64,000 nt of DNA from Stanieria sp. NIES-3757 (GTDB taxonomy: Bacteria; Cyanobacteriota; Cyanobacteriia; Cyanobacteriales; Xenococcaceae), in the NCBI GenBank assembly GCA_002355455.1, contig AP017375.1, positions 3,286,001-3,350,000 of the forward strand, given 5' to 3'. The translations under genes were made by a program, and so were the position numbers. Positions within the stretch are counted from its first letter, which is position 1. Each line of letters opens with the position of its first letter. Positions 17,673 through 27,138 of this stretch are shown one piece after another. The notes under the pieces were generated by a model, which saw only the letters and a program-made list of their open reading frames with translations, was not told the DNA's origin and made no database searches.

Positions 17673-17690
17673 AAACTCAATTGGTTGAGT
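17673..17690 (-). terminator. Stem-loop after the GHMP kinase gene
   Basis: AACTCAA (17673-17679) pairs with TTGAGTT (17684-17690). On the minus strand it is followed by TTTTAC. It lies 17 bases after the kinase stop, so the PRK-like gene may have its own promoter. Confidence 0.5.
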
Positions 17691-17706
17691 TATAGAACTT
17701 AATTAT

Positions 17707-18756
17707 TTAACTAGCCTTGAGAGTCAGAGGTAAACATTTCATGGCTGGAAATTTATTAGTAATAAGCTCAATAAGTTGCTGTTGACTTGAGTAATCTTGG
17801 ACAATAAATTGTCCAGTCCCATCGCCTTGAGAACCTACTCCTTTACCCCCAAAAATATAAGGTTGAATTGATTGCTCATGAAGAAGTTGATGCAGAATTG
17901 GGGCAGTCAATTCCGATGGACAAGCAGGCATCACATAGCGATCAAAAGCTTGTTGTGCTTGTTTCATTAAATTTCCAATTTCTAAGGCATTACCCTGTTG
18001 TAAAGCGATCGCAGCAGCTTGAGTAATTTGAGTATTGATGTGACTTAAATATTGTTGCACATTTTCTTGAATAGAATTACGAGCGATCGGGTAACATTGA
18101 TTGAGTTGTTTGAGAATTAGTTGAGTATTTTTCTGACCTGCTAAGTCAACTATGACAAAAAACAAATCACAACCAACCTTAATCGACTCAACCGTAACCA
18201 AGCTGCCATCAAAAGTCATTAAAATTGGTTGATTGCCATAGGCACAAGCTTGATCCATCCTACCGCACTGACTTGAGGTACTTCTTTCTCCTCGATAAGC
18301 TAGTTCCATTTCCTGCCGAACCGTCAGGTTGAGATTATATAATTTATTAAAAGCTCTTGCTACCAATACACAGATAGCTGCACTAGAAGATAATCCTTTT
18401 TTAATTGGCAAATCGATTAAATAATTGTCAATTTCTAATCCTCCAACTTGATAATTAGTTAAGGCTTGATAAGCAACTCCTGCAACATAACTAAACCAGC
18501 CTCCTCGACTAGCTTCTGCCTCTAAAACTTCCCGCTTCATCGGTAATTGCAGTGTCTTTTGAACAGTTTCTAAATCAGCAGGTGTATGTACAATCAATTG
18601 CTGAGGATGAGGTTTAATCTCAGCATAAATACCTTGATTTGTGCCAACTACTAAAGCAATTCCTGGTAATAATTGAGAATTTTGCAGGCGATATTCACCA
18701 GCCCAATCACTATGTTCACCAAATAAACAAAGACGACCTGGAACAAACAACTTCAT
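17707..18756 (-). CDS. GHMP-family sugar kinase
   Basis: The 349-residue protein has all three GHMP motifs: PGRLCLFGEHSDWAGEY at the N-terminus, the phosphate-binding loop KKGLSSSAAICVL (near residue 130) and the C-terminal GGKGVGSQGDGTG. The HSDW variant is seen in glucuronokinase/arabinokinase-like proteins rather than mevalonate or homoserine kinases, so it likely phosphorylates a sugar or uronic acid. Together with the PRK-like kinase downstream and the polysaccharide genes upstream, a role in sugar-nucleotide supply is a reasonable inference. Confidence 0.8.
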   Translation of the reverse strand: MKLFVPGRLCLFGEHSDWAGEYRLQNSQLLPGIALVVGTNQGIYAEIKPHPQQLIVHTPADLETVQKTLQLPMKREVLEAEASRGGWFSYVAGVAYQALTNYQVGGLEIDNYLIDLPIKKGLSSSAAICVLVARAFNKLYNLNLTVRQEMELAYRGERSTSSQCGRMDQACAYGNQPILMTFDGSLVTVESIKVGCDLFFVIVDLAGQKNTQLILKQLNQCYPIARNSIQENVQQYLSHINTQITQAAAIALQQGNALEIGNLMKQAQQAFDRYVMPACPSELTAPILHQLLHEQSIQPYIFGGKGVGSQGDGTGQFIVQDYSSQQQLIELITNKFPAMKCLPLTLKAS

Positions 18757-18963
18757 AAAATTATTTTCCTATAAATCATTAGTGCGGTTGGCATTAGGAA
18801 AAACATGAGACAAGATTGATACAGATTATTGCTTGGAGGAAAAGCTTATATTTGTCTTGCTCAACAGTATCTTGTCTGCAATAAACCGAGCAAGATTGAC
18901 TCCGAAAAAAAGTCATTTTTTGTTATTTATCACCAAGATTTAACCTAATTCATTAAATCAGTC

Positions 18964-20727
18964 ATGGTCAAAGCAAAACGTCGAGGAAAACAAAAATCTC
19001 AGACTATCAAACCCAGCTTAAGTCTCAAAGAAAGATTAATTCAAAAACGTAAAGCGAGACAAGCACGACAAAAATTAATCAATCTATCTGTTATTTGTAT
19101 TTTAATCGGTTGTGTAATTGGTTTACCTTTAGCGTTTTTAGTCGATCTTAATCTTGGTTTAGTTGTTACTATACTTATCCCTAGTTTAATTCTTTCTTAT
19201 TGCTATCCTCGACAAGCTCTTTGGTTTTTTCTGATTTATATGCCCTTTAGTGGCACGGTTACATATTGGATTGGTGGTGGTAATGCTTTATTTCAGCTTA
19301 GTAAAGACTTGTTTTATTTTCCTGCTCTGCTTGCTCTCATTCAAGAGTGCAGACGTAAGCGTAAACCGATTATCGTCAACAAGCAATTAATTTTTACTTT
19401 GGCTATTGTTTTAGCTTTTGCTTTAATGACTTTATTTTTAGTCAATGGCAGCCAACAATTATTGCCCTATTGTAGTGATTTGAGTGAATATGAGAAACTG
19501 CTTCGCGCTCCAGATGGTTCTTTACTGCTCAATCCAACCACAGGTCTTGTTATTAGAACTCCCTGTAAGGAAGGAATTCCCTTTTTCCAAGGTATTTTAG
19601 GGCTAAAGGTTTTTTTAGGCTATATTCCTCTAATTTTTTGTGCCTATTACTTAATTGAAGATAAAAAACAACTTTTTTTCCTAGGAAGATTATTAGTTGT
19701 TTTAGCAATTATCTGCTGTACTTTAGGTTTAATTCAATATTCTATGTTGGCTACAGGCATCTGTGCTGGAACTAGAAATGCTGTAGCTTCAGATTTGTTT
19801 AAAGCTAGTATTGACGCTAAATGTTTTGTTGGTGGTTCTCTACTCTACAGTCCTTCTCAAGGACAAATTCGTTTACCTGGAACATTTGTTTCACCTTGGC
19901 ACTGGGCTTGGTTTTTGATTGGAAATAGTTTTATTACTTTTACTGTTGCTTTTACTGACACTTCTTTTCTGTGGCGGACTACTGGTTTAGCAGGTTTGGC
20001 ATTAGTATTTATTAATGCGGTTATCTCTGGTCAAAGAATTGCTTTAGCAATTGTTCCAGTTGCTGTGATCGTTTTATCAATTTTGACAGGACAAATAGTC
20101 AATTTTAAAAGATTTATTCCTATTGGAATAGGACTAGCTTTAATTTTGGGAGTTGTGGCTACTTCTAACCCAGAAATAGTTCAACAAAGGGTTGATAGTT
20201 TTGTTAGTCGTTGGAATACTTCTCCACCTCATTTGTTTATCGAACAACAATTTGACTATGCAGTTAGACAGCAAAAAGGTTTGTTGGGTAGAGGTTTAGG
20301 TAAAGCAACCAATTCCGCTCGTTCTTTTGGTTCTGTTTCTTTAATTGAAACCTATCATCCCAAAGTTTTATATGAGACGGGGTATGTTGGCTTATTAGCC
20401 TTTATGATTTTTGTGACTCATTTAATTATCGTCACTTTTAAAAGTTATCGTTCTACTAAAACACAAAGTATTCGGAGTTTTGCAGCCGGGTTTTGGGTGT
20501 TTTTATTAATTATTAGTTATTTTCCTTATTGGTATCCTTTAGATACCGATCCAGTTTCAGTTTATTATTGGCTGTTTGCAGGAATTCTTTTAAAGTTACC
20601 TGTGATTGATCGCCAAGAACAAGCATTATTAAAAATTGATAACGAATCTAACTTCAAACCAGGTCACAAAATCAAGCGAAAAAAAAGTGAAGGTGAGCCT
20701 TCACTAAGCACATCTATTGATGAATAA
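18964..20727 (+). CDS. hpsL: HpsL-like O-antigen-ligase-type membrane protein
   Basis: This 587-residue protein has a very basic N-terminal tail (about 45 residues) and about eleven membrane helices. The region [37 protein letters not shown] and a long periplasmic loop before [15 protein letters not shown] place it in the Wzy/WaaL-like group. In cyanobacteria this form is annotated as hormogonium polysaccharide protein HpsL, probably a polysaccharide polymerase or ligase. It heads the 19-28 kb cluster and is divergent from the GHMP kinase. The gene-name match is from memory. Confidence 0.72.
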   Translation: MVKAKRRGKQKSQTIKPSLSLKERLIQKRKARQARQKLINLSVICILIGCVIGLPLAFLVDLNLGLVVTILIPSLILSYCYPRQALWFFLIYMPFSGTVTYWIGGGNALFQLSKDLFYFPALLALIQECRRKRKPIIVNKQLIFTLAIVLAFALMTLFLVNGSQQLLPYCSDLSEYEKLLRAPDGSLLLNPTTGLVIRTPCKEGIPFFQGILGLKVFLGYIPLIFCAYYLIEDKKQLFFLGRLLVVLAIICCTLGLIQYSMLATGICAGTRNAVASDLFKASIDAKCFVGGSLLYSPSQGQIRLPGTFVSPWHWAWFLIGNSFITFTVAFTDTSFLWRTTGLAGLALVFINAVISGQRIALAIVPVAVIVLSILTGQIVNFKRFIPIGIGLALILGVVATSNPEIVQQRVDSFVSRWNTSPPHLFIEQQFDYAVRQQKGLLGRGLGKATNSARSFGSVSLIETYHPKVLYETGYVGLLAFMIFVTHLIIVTFKSYRSTKTQSIRSFAAGFWVFLLIISYFPYWYPLDTDPVSVYYWLFAGILLKLPVIDRQEQALLKIDNESNFKPGHKIKRKKSEGEPSLSTSIDE

Positions 20728-20960
20728 TTACAAATGTACCTACTGTCGTCCAATCAAATAACCATTGAGCATTATGAACGGGAAGATTAATGCAACCATG
20801 GCTAACAGGCGTACCAAAATTTTTGATTTGTACCTTCTTTTTGGAAGTGACCCAAACCTGCTTGAGACAGGGTCATCTACAATTTCTTTTAACTTCAAAC
20901 TAGCAAAAAAGTTTGAATCAATTGTGAAGACTTTTTTTGACTTAGTTCAATTAGATTGAG
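20714..20960 (-). pseudogene. Decayed L,D-transpeptidase (YkuD)
   Basis: On the minus strand, reading down to TAG 20714, the frame gives [24 protein letters not shown] then GTFVIIHQ. This is the catalytic Cys/His motif (SHGCINL) and C-terminus of a YkuD L,D-transpeptidase. Upstream only scraps remain (IELSQKK, then a frameshift, then a stop at 20873), and there is no signal peptide, so at least half the gene is lost. Its 3' end overlaps the hpsL stop by 14 bases. Confidence 0.75.
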
Positions 20961-21015
20961 TTATTTATTTGTTGCTACAAATAGTGACTGGGTTTTTCTG
21001 TTGAAGACGCGATCA

Positions 21016-21987
21016 CTAGATAGTTAGTTCAACTATCAAAGGTAAATGGTCTGAGCCGATAGCAGAACCAGTATAAATATCAACCACTTTAATTTTTGGA
21101 CTTACCAAACAATGGTCTATAGGTATAGATAATATTAGCTGCATCCAATCGGGAATAATATTTTTATAAGTAGTCCTTGTCGGCCATGAAGGTAAGCTCC
21201 CAAAACCTTTACGAGCATTAATTAATTTTGTATCTCTAATAAATTTTTTATAGTAAGGCGACCACATAGTAGTATTTAGATCGCCAAGCACGATAACTGG
21301 ATTATGTAGATTTTTTATGTATTGACTTATTTTACTAAGTTGCAAGTTACGGGAATGAAAAAATGATGGTTTGAGAGGTGGTAATGGATGAGTTGCTATT
21401 AAAGATATAATTTTTTTATTTATCTTTAAATCTGTCAAAATCGTATAATTTTTAGAAGTTCCAAATAGATTGATTGTTGGATTATTCAAAGGTATTTTAC
21501 TGTAGATAACTATACCAAGATTAAAAGGATTGGCTCTTCCAAAAGAATAGGGCAGTAGATCTTTTAGTGAATCTAATTTTTCAATCCACTTTTTATCGAC
21601 TTCCATAAATAAAGCCAAGTCTGGTTTTGTCTGCCTTACAAGAGATATTAATTTATCGTACTCGTAGTTCTGTGTATTAACATTCGAGCTAATTATTTTT
21701 AGATTAGAAGCTGAATGAGTCGATAGAGCAGAAGCAAAAATATAAAAAGATAAAATTTGCGTAGATGTTATTGCTATACAGAATAAAGCAATGGTAATTA
21801 GTTTCCATGACGAATGAATTATTATCAAAAAAGCGAATAAGATTAGCGAAATAATTAAATATTGAACTTGAAAATGAGAGAGAATTTCTAAAACTATTTT
21901 CCAGCCAAAATAAGAACTAAAAAAAGCCATAAAAGTTATAGCTATAATTAAGCTTAATAATAAGTAACGAAGCATAAATAAAAACAA
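21016..21987 (-). CDS. Membrane-anchored endonuclease/exonuclease/phosphatase-family protein
   Basis: This 323-residue protein has three N-terminal membrane helices (to about residue 85) and then an EEP domain. Core motifs are IISSNVNTQN, PDLALFMEVDKKW (metal Glu), THPLPPL, VIVLGDLNTT (Asp/Asn) and the C-terminal GSDHLPLIVEL with the catalytic His. This build is common for bacterial exported EEP proteins of unknown substrate (lipid, nucleotide or DNA). The more conservative start is the ATG at 21975 (MLRYLLL). It is AT-rich. Confidence 0.8.
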   Translation of the reverse strand: MFLFMLRYLLLSLIIAITFMAFFSSYFGWKIVLEILSHFQVQYLIISLILFAFLIIIHSSWKLITIALFCIAITSTQILSFYIFASALSTHSASNLKIISSNVNTQNYEYDKLISLVRQTKPDLALFMEVDKKWIEKLDSLKDLLPYSFGRANPFNLGIVIYSKIPLNNPTINLFGTSKNYTILTDLKINKKIISLIATHPLPPLKPSFFHSRNLQLSKISQYIKNLHNPVIVLGDLNTTMWSPYYKKFIRDTKLINARKGFGSLPSWPTRTTYKNIIPDWMQLILSIPIDHCLVSPKIKVVDIYTGSAIGSDHLPLIVELTI

Positions 21988-22119
21988 GCTGTCGTGTTCA
22001 TATATTTATAGCTTTCTGCCAAACAATTCGGCAAAATAAAGTTTTCATTCAGTTAGTTTCTATATGCTTCAATACTTTGCTCTAGCTCTTTTAAATCATC
22101 TCAGATGATAGGCGGAATC

Positions 22120-22227
22120 TCACTTCTTCCAAGGCAACTTCGTACCCATTTCCGTCATCGCTGAAAATACTAGATAGAGAATCAGAAAAGCTACGCCAGC
22201 TAAAAAGGGAATTAAATCGTCATTCAT
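22120..22227 (-). CDS. Single-helix membrane peptide (35 aa)
   Basis: The frame from ATG 22227 encodes a short acidic N-terminus (MNDDL), one membrane helix (IPFLAGVAFLILYLVFSAM) and a C-terminal TELGTKLPWKK-like tail (actual TEMGTKLPWKK). The pattern is like the small subunits of photosynthetic and NDH-1 complexes, but I cannot match it to a named one. The codon pattern and a clean stop support reality; the length makes confidence modest. Confidence 0.5.
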   Translation of the reverse strand: MNDDLIPFLAGVAFLILYLVFSAMTEMGTKLPWKK

Positions 22228-22350
22228 TGTTTGTCCTCAACTCCTTATCGATCTATTCTCCCAGACTTTTATCAACTCGTCCTATTCCCGATCCGTTTTG
22301 GGTGGTTTATCCTCAACCAGTTCTACTATTTTTACTGGGGATTAATTTGT

Positions 22351-23349
22351 TTATTTTGATAGTACTAAAAAATTCAACCATTTATTTAGTAAAAGATCGT
22401 AATGACCTGCTTGTGCTGAAGGATATTTGCCTTGCTCGATCGCATCAATTAAATTAGATAAGGCAGCGATAAATTCAGGAGTATGTTTGGCAGGATGAAT
22501 TGTCCATGCTTGGTCACTGATTAAATCTGCTCTGACATAATTAGTTGTTGCCAATTTTTTGCTAGTCATGGGTTCAAAGGATTCAATTGCTCCTTTGACT
22601 GGTCCTTTTTTTCTAGTTAATTGACGTTCTAATTTAGCAGCAATTGGTTGTAATGATTGGGGTAAATATCGAGATAGTAAAGGGCGATGCTTCCACATTA
22701 AAGGAATAGGAGAAAGTTCGGCGAAACGATTACGATTGAGTAAATAAGCTCGCATACTAAAAAATTTGTGAGCTAAAAAACCTCTTTCATCTTGACTAAA
22801 ACTGTGAGGATGGAAAGCTTTTCCTGCTAAATGGGGAGGGCCACAACGAGGACGAATTGCTGCAATAGTTGGAACTGATTCTGTTAGCTTAATTGCTTCA
22901 CTAATCCAATTATAATTAGGATTTTGATAAAGCAGCATATCAGCATCAAAATGTAAGTAATAATTGCTAGCAGACGCTTCTAAGCAATAAAGAGAAGCAT
23001 ATACTGTTGAGCCTTTCCAATTATGAGTATGGTCTAGCATTTGTAAGGCTTGTTCTAGACCAAAATATTTTGTATAAATTTGTTTAATTAAAGCCTGATT
23101 GTAGTCAATTTTAACAATGCGATCAATTATTCCTTGTTCTACTAAAGTTTGACAAGCAGTTTCTAATTGTTCTTGAGTACCTGTATCGTATCGATAACGT
23201 TTATCTCCTATTAAAGGTGCTGTATCCATTGCTAAAACTTTTTCAACAAAAGGATAATTACAAGCTCGAATTTGATGAGGAATAGTTTTTAGCATATATG
23301 GCACATCCGTTCTTGCCACAAGAATCCAAAGAGAAACAGGGGTTCTCAT
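22351..23349 (-). CDS. Glycosyltransferase-like protein of the polysaccharide cluster
   Basis: This 332-residue soluble protein begins PVSLWILVARTDVPYMLKTIPHQIRAC, a nucleotide-sugar-binding type start. It contains NYYLHFDADMLLYQNP, a DxD metal motif used by retaining and inverting glycosyltransferases. It is reminiscent of proteins encoded beside hps genes, but I cannot pin it to one hps gene. It is transcribed opposite to the neighbouring transferases at 24.9-28 kb. Confidence 0.65.
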   Translation of the reverse strand: MRTPVSLWILVARTDVPYMLKTIPHQIRACNYPFVEKVLAMDTAPLIGDKRYRYDTGTQEQLETACQTLVEQGIIDRIVKIDYNQALIKQIYTKYFGLEQALQMLDHTHNWKGSTVYASLYCLEASASNYYLHFDADMLLYQNPNYNWISEAIKLTESVPTIAAIRPRCGPPHLAGKAFHPHSFSQDERGFLAHKFFSMRAYLLNRNRFAELSPIPLMWKHRPLLSRYLPQSLQPIAAKLERQLTRKKGPVKGAIESFEPMTSKKLATTNYVRADLISDQAWTIHPAKHTPEFIAALSNLIDAIEQGKYPSAQAGHYDLLLNKWLNFLVLSK

Positions 23350-23787
23350 AATAAGTAATTTAGTTAATTAATAATTAAGCCAAAAGCTTAACAAAAACAA
23401 TACATGAATTTAATATTTGATTATGTAAAAATTTAGATAAATTTTCTTTTCTAAATTGTAAAGAAGAATTTGCTAATTATTAAATCAAGATAATTCTTAA
23501 AATATTAAGTTTGTTATTAATTTGCTTGAAATTTATCATTTTTATTGGGTCAGGCAAATTGAATAGTAACTTAATTATCAATTGCCTATACTTAAAGCGA
23601 TCGCTTTAAAAATACCAATAATTTTAATCAATTTTCTTAATTAGAAAGATTAGATATTATTACAAAATTTAATAATTTATTCAAAGCTTGTTTAACTGTC
23701 AAATTAAATTACCAAAGCTATAATGGTCGACACGATTTAGTTGAGGTTAAATATTAATGAGTGATTTTCTGCTTTAAAAATTTTAAT
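23350..23787. other. AT-rich intergenic region
   Basis: About 440 bases separate two divergent genes. It holds one HIP1 site near 23598 and otherwise very AT-rich sequence with no open frame of note; it presumably carries both promoters. The GTG at 23761 in front of the acyltransferase is in frame but a worse start than ATG 23788. Confidence 0.5.
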
Positions 23788-24879
23788 ATGAATAAAAATT
23801 TTATAAACAAAAGATTGATTTGGCTCGATCAAATCAAAGGATTAGCTATTTTGGGAATTGTTTTTTTTCACTTTTTTCAAAATTATCCCAAGTCTATTCC
23901 TTTAGTAAATATTCTTTACTTTTATGGTACCAAAATAGGTTTTGCAGGAGTAGATATCTTTTTTTTATTATCGGGGTTTCATATTGGCTATAAATTAATT
24001 AAATCCAATACCTCATCTTGGTGGACTTGGCTAAATCAAAGAGTGATTAGAATTTATCCAACTTACTGGTTAGCTATAGTTTTTAGTATTTTGGTTTATT
24101 TAATTAGTAATTATTCATTCAAATCAATTAATTTTAGCGACTGGATTTTAATTTTTTCTGGATTTCCCAGCTATGAAAGATTTAAACTAATCAATCCTGG
24201 CTTTTGGTTTGTTTCGGTAATTATTCAAGCATACTTAGTTATGCCATTACTTTTATTTAGCACCAACAAGAAACCCAAACAGATATTATTACTAGGTATT
24301 AGCTTGGGAATTTTAAATAAAATAGTTTGTTGGTGGGCAGGAGCTACAAATAATTATGAATTATATTGGTTTTTTTTACAAAATAATTTCTTAAGTAGTT
24401 ATATATTTTCTTTATGCTTGGGTATTTATTGGGGGTTTATTTATAGTAACTATCACAGTTTTCGTAAAAGAGATTGGCAAGTAGCAACTCTAGCTTGTCT
24501 TCTAGGCTTAATAATTCAACTAAATGCTGCTCTAGTAGATTTTGATTTTCTTTATAAATTAGGCTTGGATTTATTTTATACTCCTTTAGCTTTTTTATTA
24601 TTGTTCTATTTTTGCGATCGCTTAATTAATAAATTATCATTAGTAGAAGAGAAACTTCAATTCATCGGCTTGTATTCTTATCAAATTTACTTAATTCACC
24701 AACCGTTATTTTTTGTTTTATTAAATCCTTTAGCTAGCCAACTCAGTTTAAATCCTTATTATTCTTTAATCCTAACCATGAGTATTATGATGATTGCTTT
24801 AAGTATATATGTTTACTTATTTACTCAAACTGATGTTGTGTTTAGAAAGCTAATCGGGAATATTTATAAAAATGCTTAA
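23788..24879 (+). CDS. Acyltransferase family 3 membrane protein
   Basis: This 363-residue protein has about ten membrane helices. The start LIWLDQIKGLAILGIVFFHFFQNY holds the catalytic His of the acyltransferase-3 (OafA/NodX) family, and GVDIFFLLSGFHIGYKL and RVIRIYPTYWLAI are the following conserved blocks. Such enzymes O-acetylate or succinylate polysaccharide. Its place before three glycosyltransferase genes suggests it decorates the exopolysaccharide made by this cluster. Confidence 0.85.
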   Translation: MNKNFINKRLIWLDQIKGLAILGIVFFHFFQNYPKSIPLVNILYFYGTKIGFAGVDIFFLLSGFHIGYKLIKSNTSSWWTWLNQRVIRIYPTYWLAIVFSILVYLISNYSFKSINFSDWILIFSGFPSYERFKLINPGFWFVSVIIQAYLVMPLLLFSTNKKPKQILLLGISLGILNKIVCWWAGATNNYELYWFFLQNNFLSSYIFSLCLGIYWGFIYSNYHSFRKRDWQVATLACLLGLIIQLNAALVDFDFLYKLGLDLFYTPLAFLLLFYFCDRLINKLSLVEEKLQFIGLYSYQIYLIHQPLFFVLLNPLASQLSLNPYYSLILTMSIMMIALSIYVYLFTQTDVVFRKLIGNIYKNA

Positions 24880-24920
24880 ATTTGTTTAAATACTGATAAC
24901 TACAAAAAAGATCGACAATT

Positions 24921-25931
24921 ATGCAATCAGCGAAAATTTCTGTTCTTATTCCAACTTATGGCAGAGAAGAACCTCTTAAAAAAAGTATTGATGATGTTTT
25001 AAAACAAGACTATTCAAATTTTGAAATTTTAGTGATCGATCAAACAAAAAATCATGAACCAGAAATTAATAATTATCTAGAACAACTCCATCAAAGTGAC
25101 AAAATACAGTGGTTAAAATTAGATTGGGCAAGTCTACCAGGGGCAAGAAATTATGGAATTAGAAGAGCAACAGGAGACATAATTCTTTTTATTGATGATG
25201 ATATTGAACTTCCTACCAATTATTTACAAGCTCATGCTAAAAACTATCAAGAAAATCCAGCAATTGGTGCAGTAGCAGGAAGAGTTTTTGACCGCATGAA
25301 ACTAGCTGATTCTCGTCAGGAAAATGAAAAATATTCTACTTATACGATTGATTATTTACCAACAGAAGCAATGGATCCAGGTATTGCTTGGTATCATATC
25401 GATTTAGTTCATACTACTAAACCTCAACGAGTTATTTCTGTGAGGGGTTGTAATATGTCTTTTAGAAGAGAAATTTTTACTAAATATAATATTTGGTTTG
25501 ATGAAAGATTCCGTGGTAGTGCGGTTAGAGAAGAATCAGATTTTTGTTTGCGATTAAGAAAAACAGGATATCAGATTTGGTACGACCCCGAAGCGAATTT
25601 AGTACATCTGGGAGAAGAAACAGGAGGTTGTCATGATATTAGCACGCGATCGCTTGAATATCAATTTACTTTTTATCACAATCATTTTTTAATGGCACTT
25701 AAAAATCTTACTTTAGGTGAGCAATTGCGTCTATATATTAAGTTATTTGATTGTCATGTTTTAGGTCATCCTCCCTGTAATAAAAGTGGTTCTCCTTTTA
25801 AAATTTTAACTCGTGGTCTTTTTTTCTTTCTAGGTTTTTTAGATGCACTATCATCTCAAATTAAAGGGATTTGGGATGACGGACAAATTTATACAAAAAG
25901 AGATTTAAAAACATCAGAACTAAAACTATAA
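24921..25931 (+). CDS. GT2-family glycosyltransferase, hps cluster type
   Basis: The 336-residue GT-A enzyme begins ISVLIPTYGREEPLKKSI and has LFIDDDIELP with the metal-binding DDD near residue 93. Further blocks are SVRGCNMSFRREIF and REESDFCLRLRKTG, with its catalytic-type Glu/Asp pair. This pattern matches cyanobacterial hormogonium polysaccharide transferases (HpsE or HpsN; I cannot separate them from memory). It is followed after 17 bases by the GT4 gene. Confidence 0.82.
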   Translation: MQSAKISVLIPTYGREEPLKKSIDDVLKQDYSNFEILVIDQTKNHEPEINNYLEQLHQSDKIQWLKLDWASLPGARNYGIRRATGDIILFIDDDIELPTNYLQAHAKNYQENPAIGAVAGRVFDRMKLADSRQENEKYSTYTIDYLPTEAMDPGIAWYHIDLVHTTKPQRVISVRGCNMSFRREIFTKYNIWFDERFRGSAVREESDFCLRLRKTGYQIWYDPEANLVHLGEETGGCHDISTRSLEYQFTFYHNHFLMALKNLTLGEQLRLYIKLFDCHVLGHPPCNKSGSPFKILTRGLFFFLGFLDALSSQIKGIWDDGQIYTKRDLKTSELKL

Positions 25932-25948
25932 AAATCATAAATAAATCC

Positions 25949-27118
25949 ATGAAAATTTTAGTTGCCAGCCATACTTATATAGTCGATCTTAATTGTGAAA
26001 AATTAAAAGAACTTGCTAAATTAAAACCAGAAATTCAGGTAACAGTAGTTGTCCCTAAACTTTGGCGACCAGGGGGAGTACAAAATAAACTAATTGAAAC
26101 CAAACCTAAAATAGATGGGAACTTCCGTGTAATTCCTCTTCAAAATTTTAGTCAAAATAATCAAGGCTTACTTACCTTTGGGCAAGAAATTATCAAAATT
26201 TTAAAAGAATTTAAACCAAATATTATTCAGGTTGAACAAGGAGTAAAATCTTTAGGTTATGCTCAACTAATTACTTTGAATAAATTGTTAAAAATTAAAG
26301 CAAAAAATGTTCTTTTTACGTGGTGGAATCTTCCTTATCAGAACAAATTTCCGATTGATTTGCTAGAAAAATATAATCTCCATCATACCGATGGTTTAAT
26401 TGTTGGCAATCAAGACGGGGCAGATATTCTTAGAGAACATGGTTATAAAAACCAAGTAGAAATTATGCCTCAGTTAGGAGTAAATGAACAATTATTTTCT
26501 ACTCACACTCAACCCGAATTAGCAGACAAATTGAAGATTAAATCTCAGGAATTTGTGGTTGGATTTGTGGGGAGATTCGTACCTGAAAAAGGAATTTTAA
26601 CTTTAATTAAAGCCTTAAGTTTACTTACTTTTTTGCCTTGGAAATTATTATTATTAGGTCGCGGTGAACTAAAAGAAACAATCGAGCAACAAGCTAGAGA
26701 AGCAGGAATAGAAGATAGGTTAATTATAATTGAAAGTGTACCTCATGACTGCGTACCAGATTATATTAATTTGATGAATGTTTTAGTTTTACCATCAGAA
26801 ACAACTTATCAATTTAAAACTTTAACTGCTACTGGTTGGAAAGAACAATTTGGTCACGTTTTAATCGAAGCAATGGCTTGTCAAGTACCTGTAATTGGTT
26901 CTAATTCAGGTGAAATTCCTCATGTAATTGGTGATGCTGGTTTAATTTTTCCAGAAGGAGATGCCACAGCTTTAGCTCAAAATTTAAAACAATTAATCGA
27001 ACAACCTCAATTATGCGATCGCTTGTCTCAACTGGGCTATCAAAGAGTAATTACTAAATACACTAATACAGCTTTGGCAAAACAACAATTAGAGTTTTAT
27101 CAGCAATTATTAGCTTAA
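25949..27118 (+). CDS. GT4-family glycosyltransferase
   Basis: This 389-residue GT-B enzyme has FVGRFVPEKGILTLIKAL at the start of the C-terminal domain and the donor-site motif FGHVLIEAMACQVPVIGSNSGEIPHV, with the EX7E pair characteristic of GT4. It lies in tandem with the GT2 gene (17 bases) and the next transferase (20 bases), so the three are very probably co-transcribed. It resembles HpsO-type proteins, but the name is uncertain. Confidence 0.85.
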   Translation: MKILVASHTYIVDLNCEKLKELAKLKPEIQVTVVVPKLWRPGGVQNKLIETKPKIDGNFRVIPLQNFSQNNQGLLTFGQEIIKILKEFKPNIIQVEQGVKSLGYAQLITLNKLLKIKAKNVLFTWWNLPYQNKFPIDLLEKYNLHHTDGLIVGNQDGADILREHGYKNQVEIMPQLGVNEQLFSTHTQPELADKLKIKSQEFVVGFVGRFVPEKGILTLIKALSLLTFLPWKLLLLGRGELKETIEQQAREAGIEDRLIIIESVPHDCVPDYINLMNVLVLPSETTYQFKTLTATGWKEQFGHVLIEAMACQVPVIGSNSGEIPHVIGDAGLIFPEGDATALAQNLKQLIEQPQLCDRLSQLGYQRVITKYTNTALAKQQLEFYQQLLA

Positions 27119-27138
27119 ATTTATTATCCCGATTAACT

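Noticed and set aside
20765-20959. Plus-strand open frame of 64 codons
   Set aside because: It is the antisense of the L,D-transpeptidase relic, whose catalytic motif is clear.
22227-22457. Open frame of 76 codons with a hydrophobic middle on the plus strand
   Set aside because: It starts with TTG next to the start of the 35-residue minus-strand gene and overlaps the end of a glycosyltransferase gene; no ribosome site and no recognisable family.
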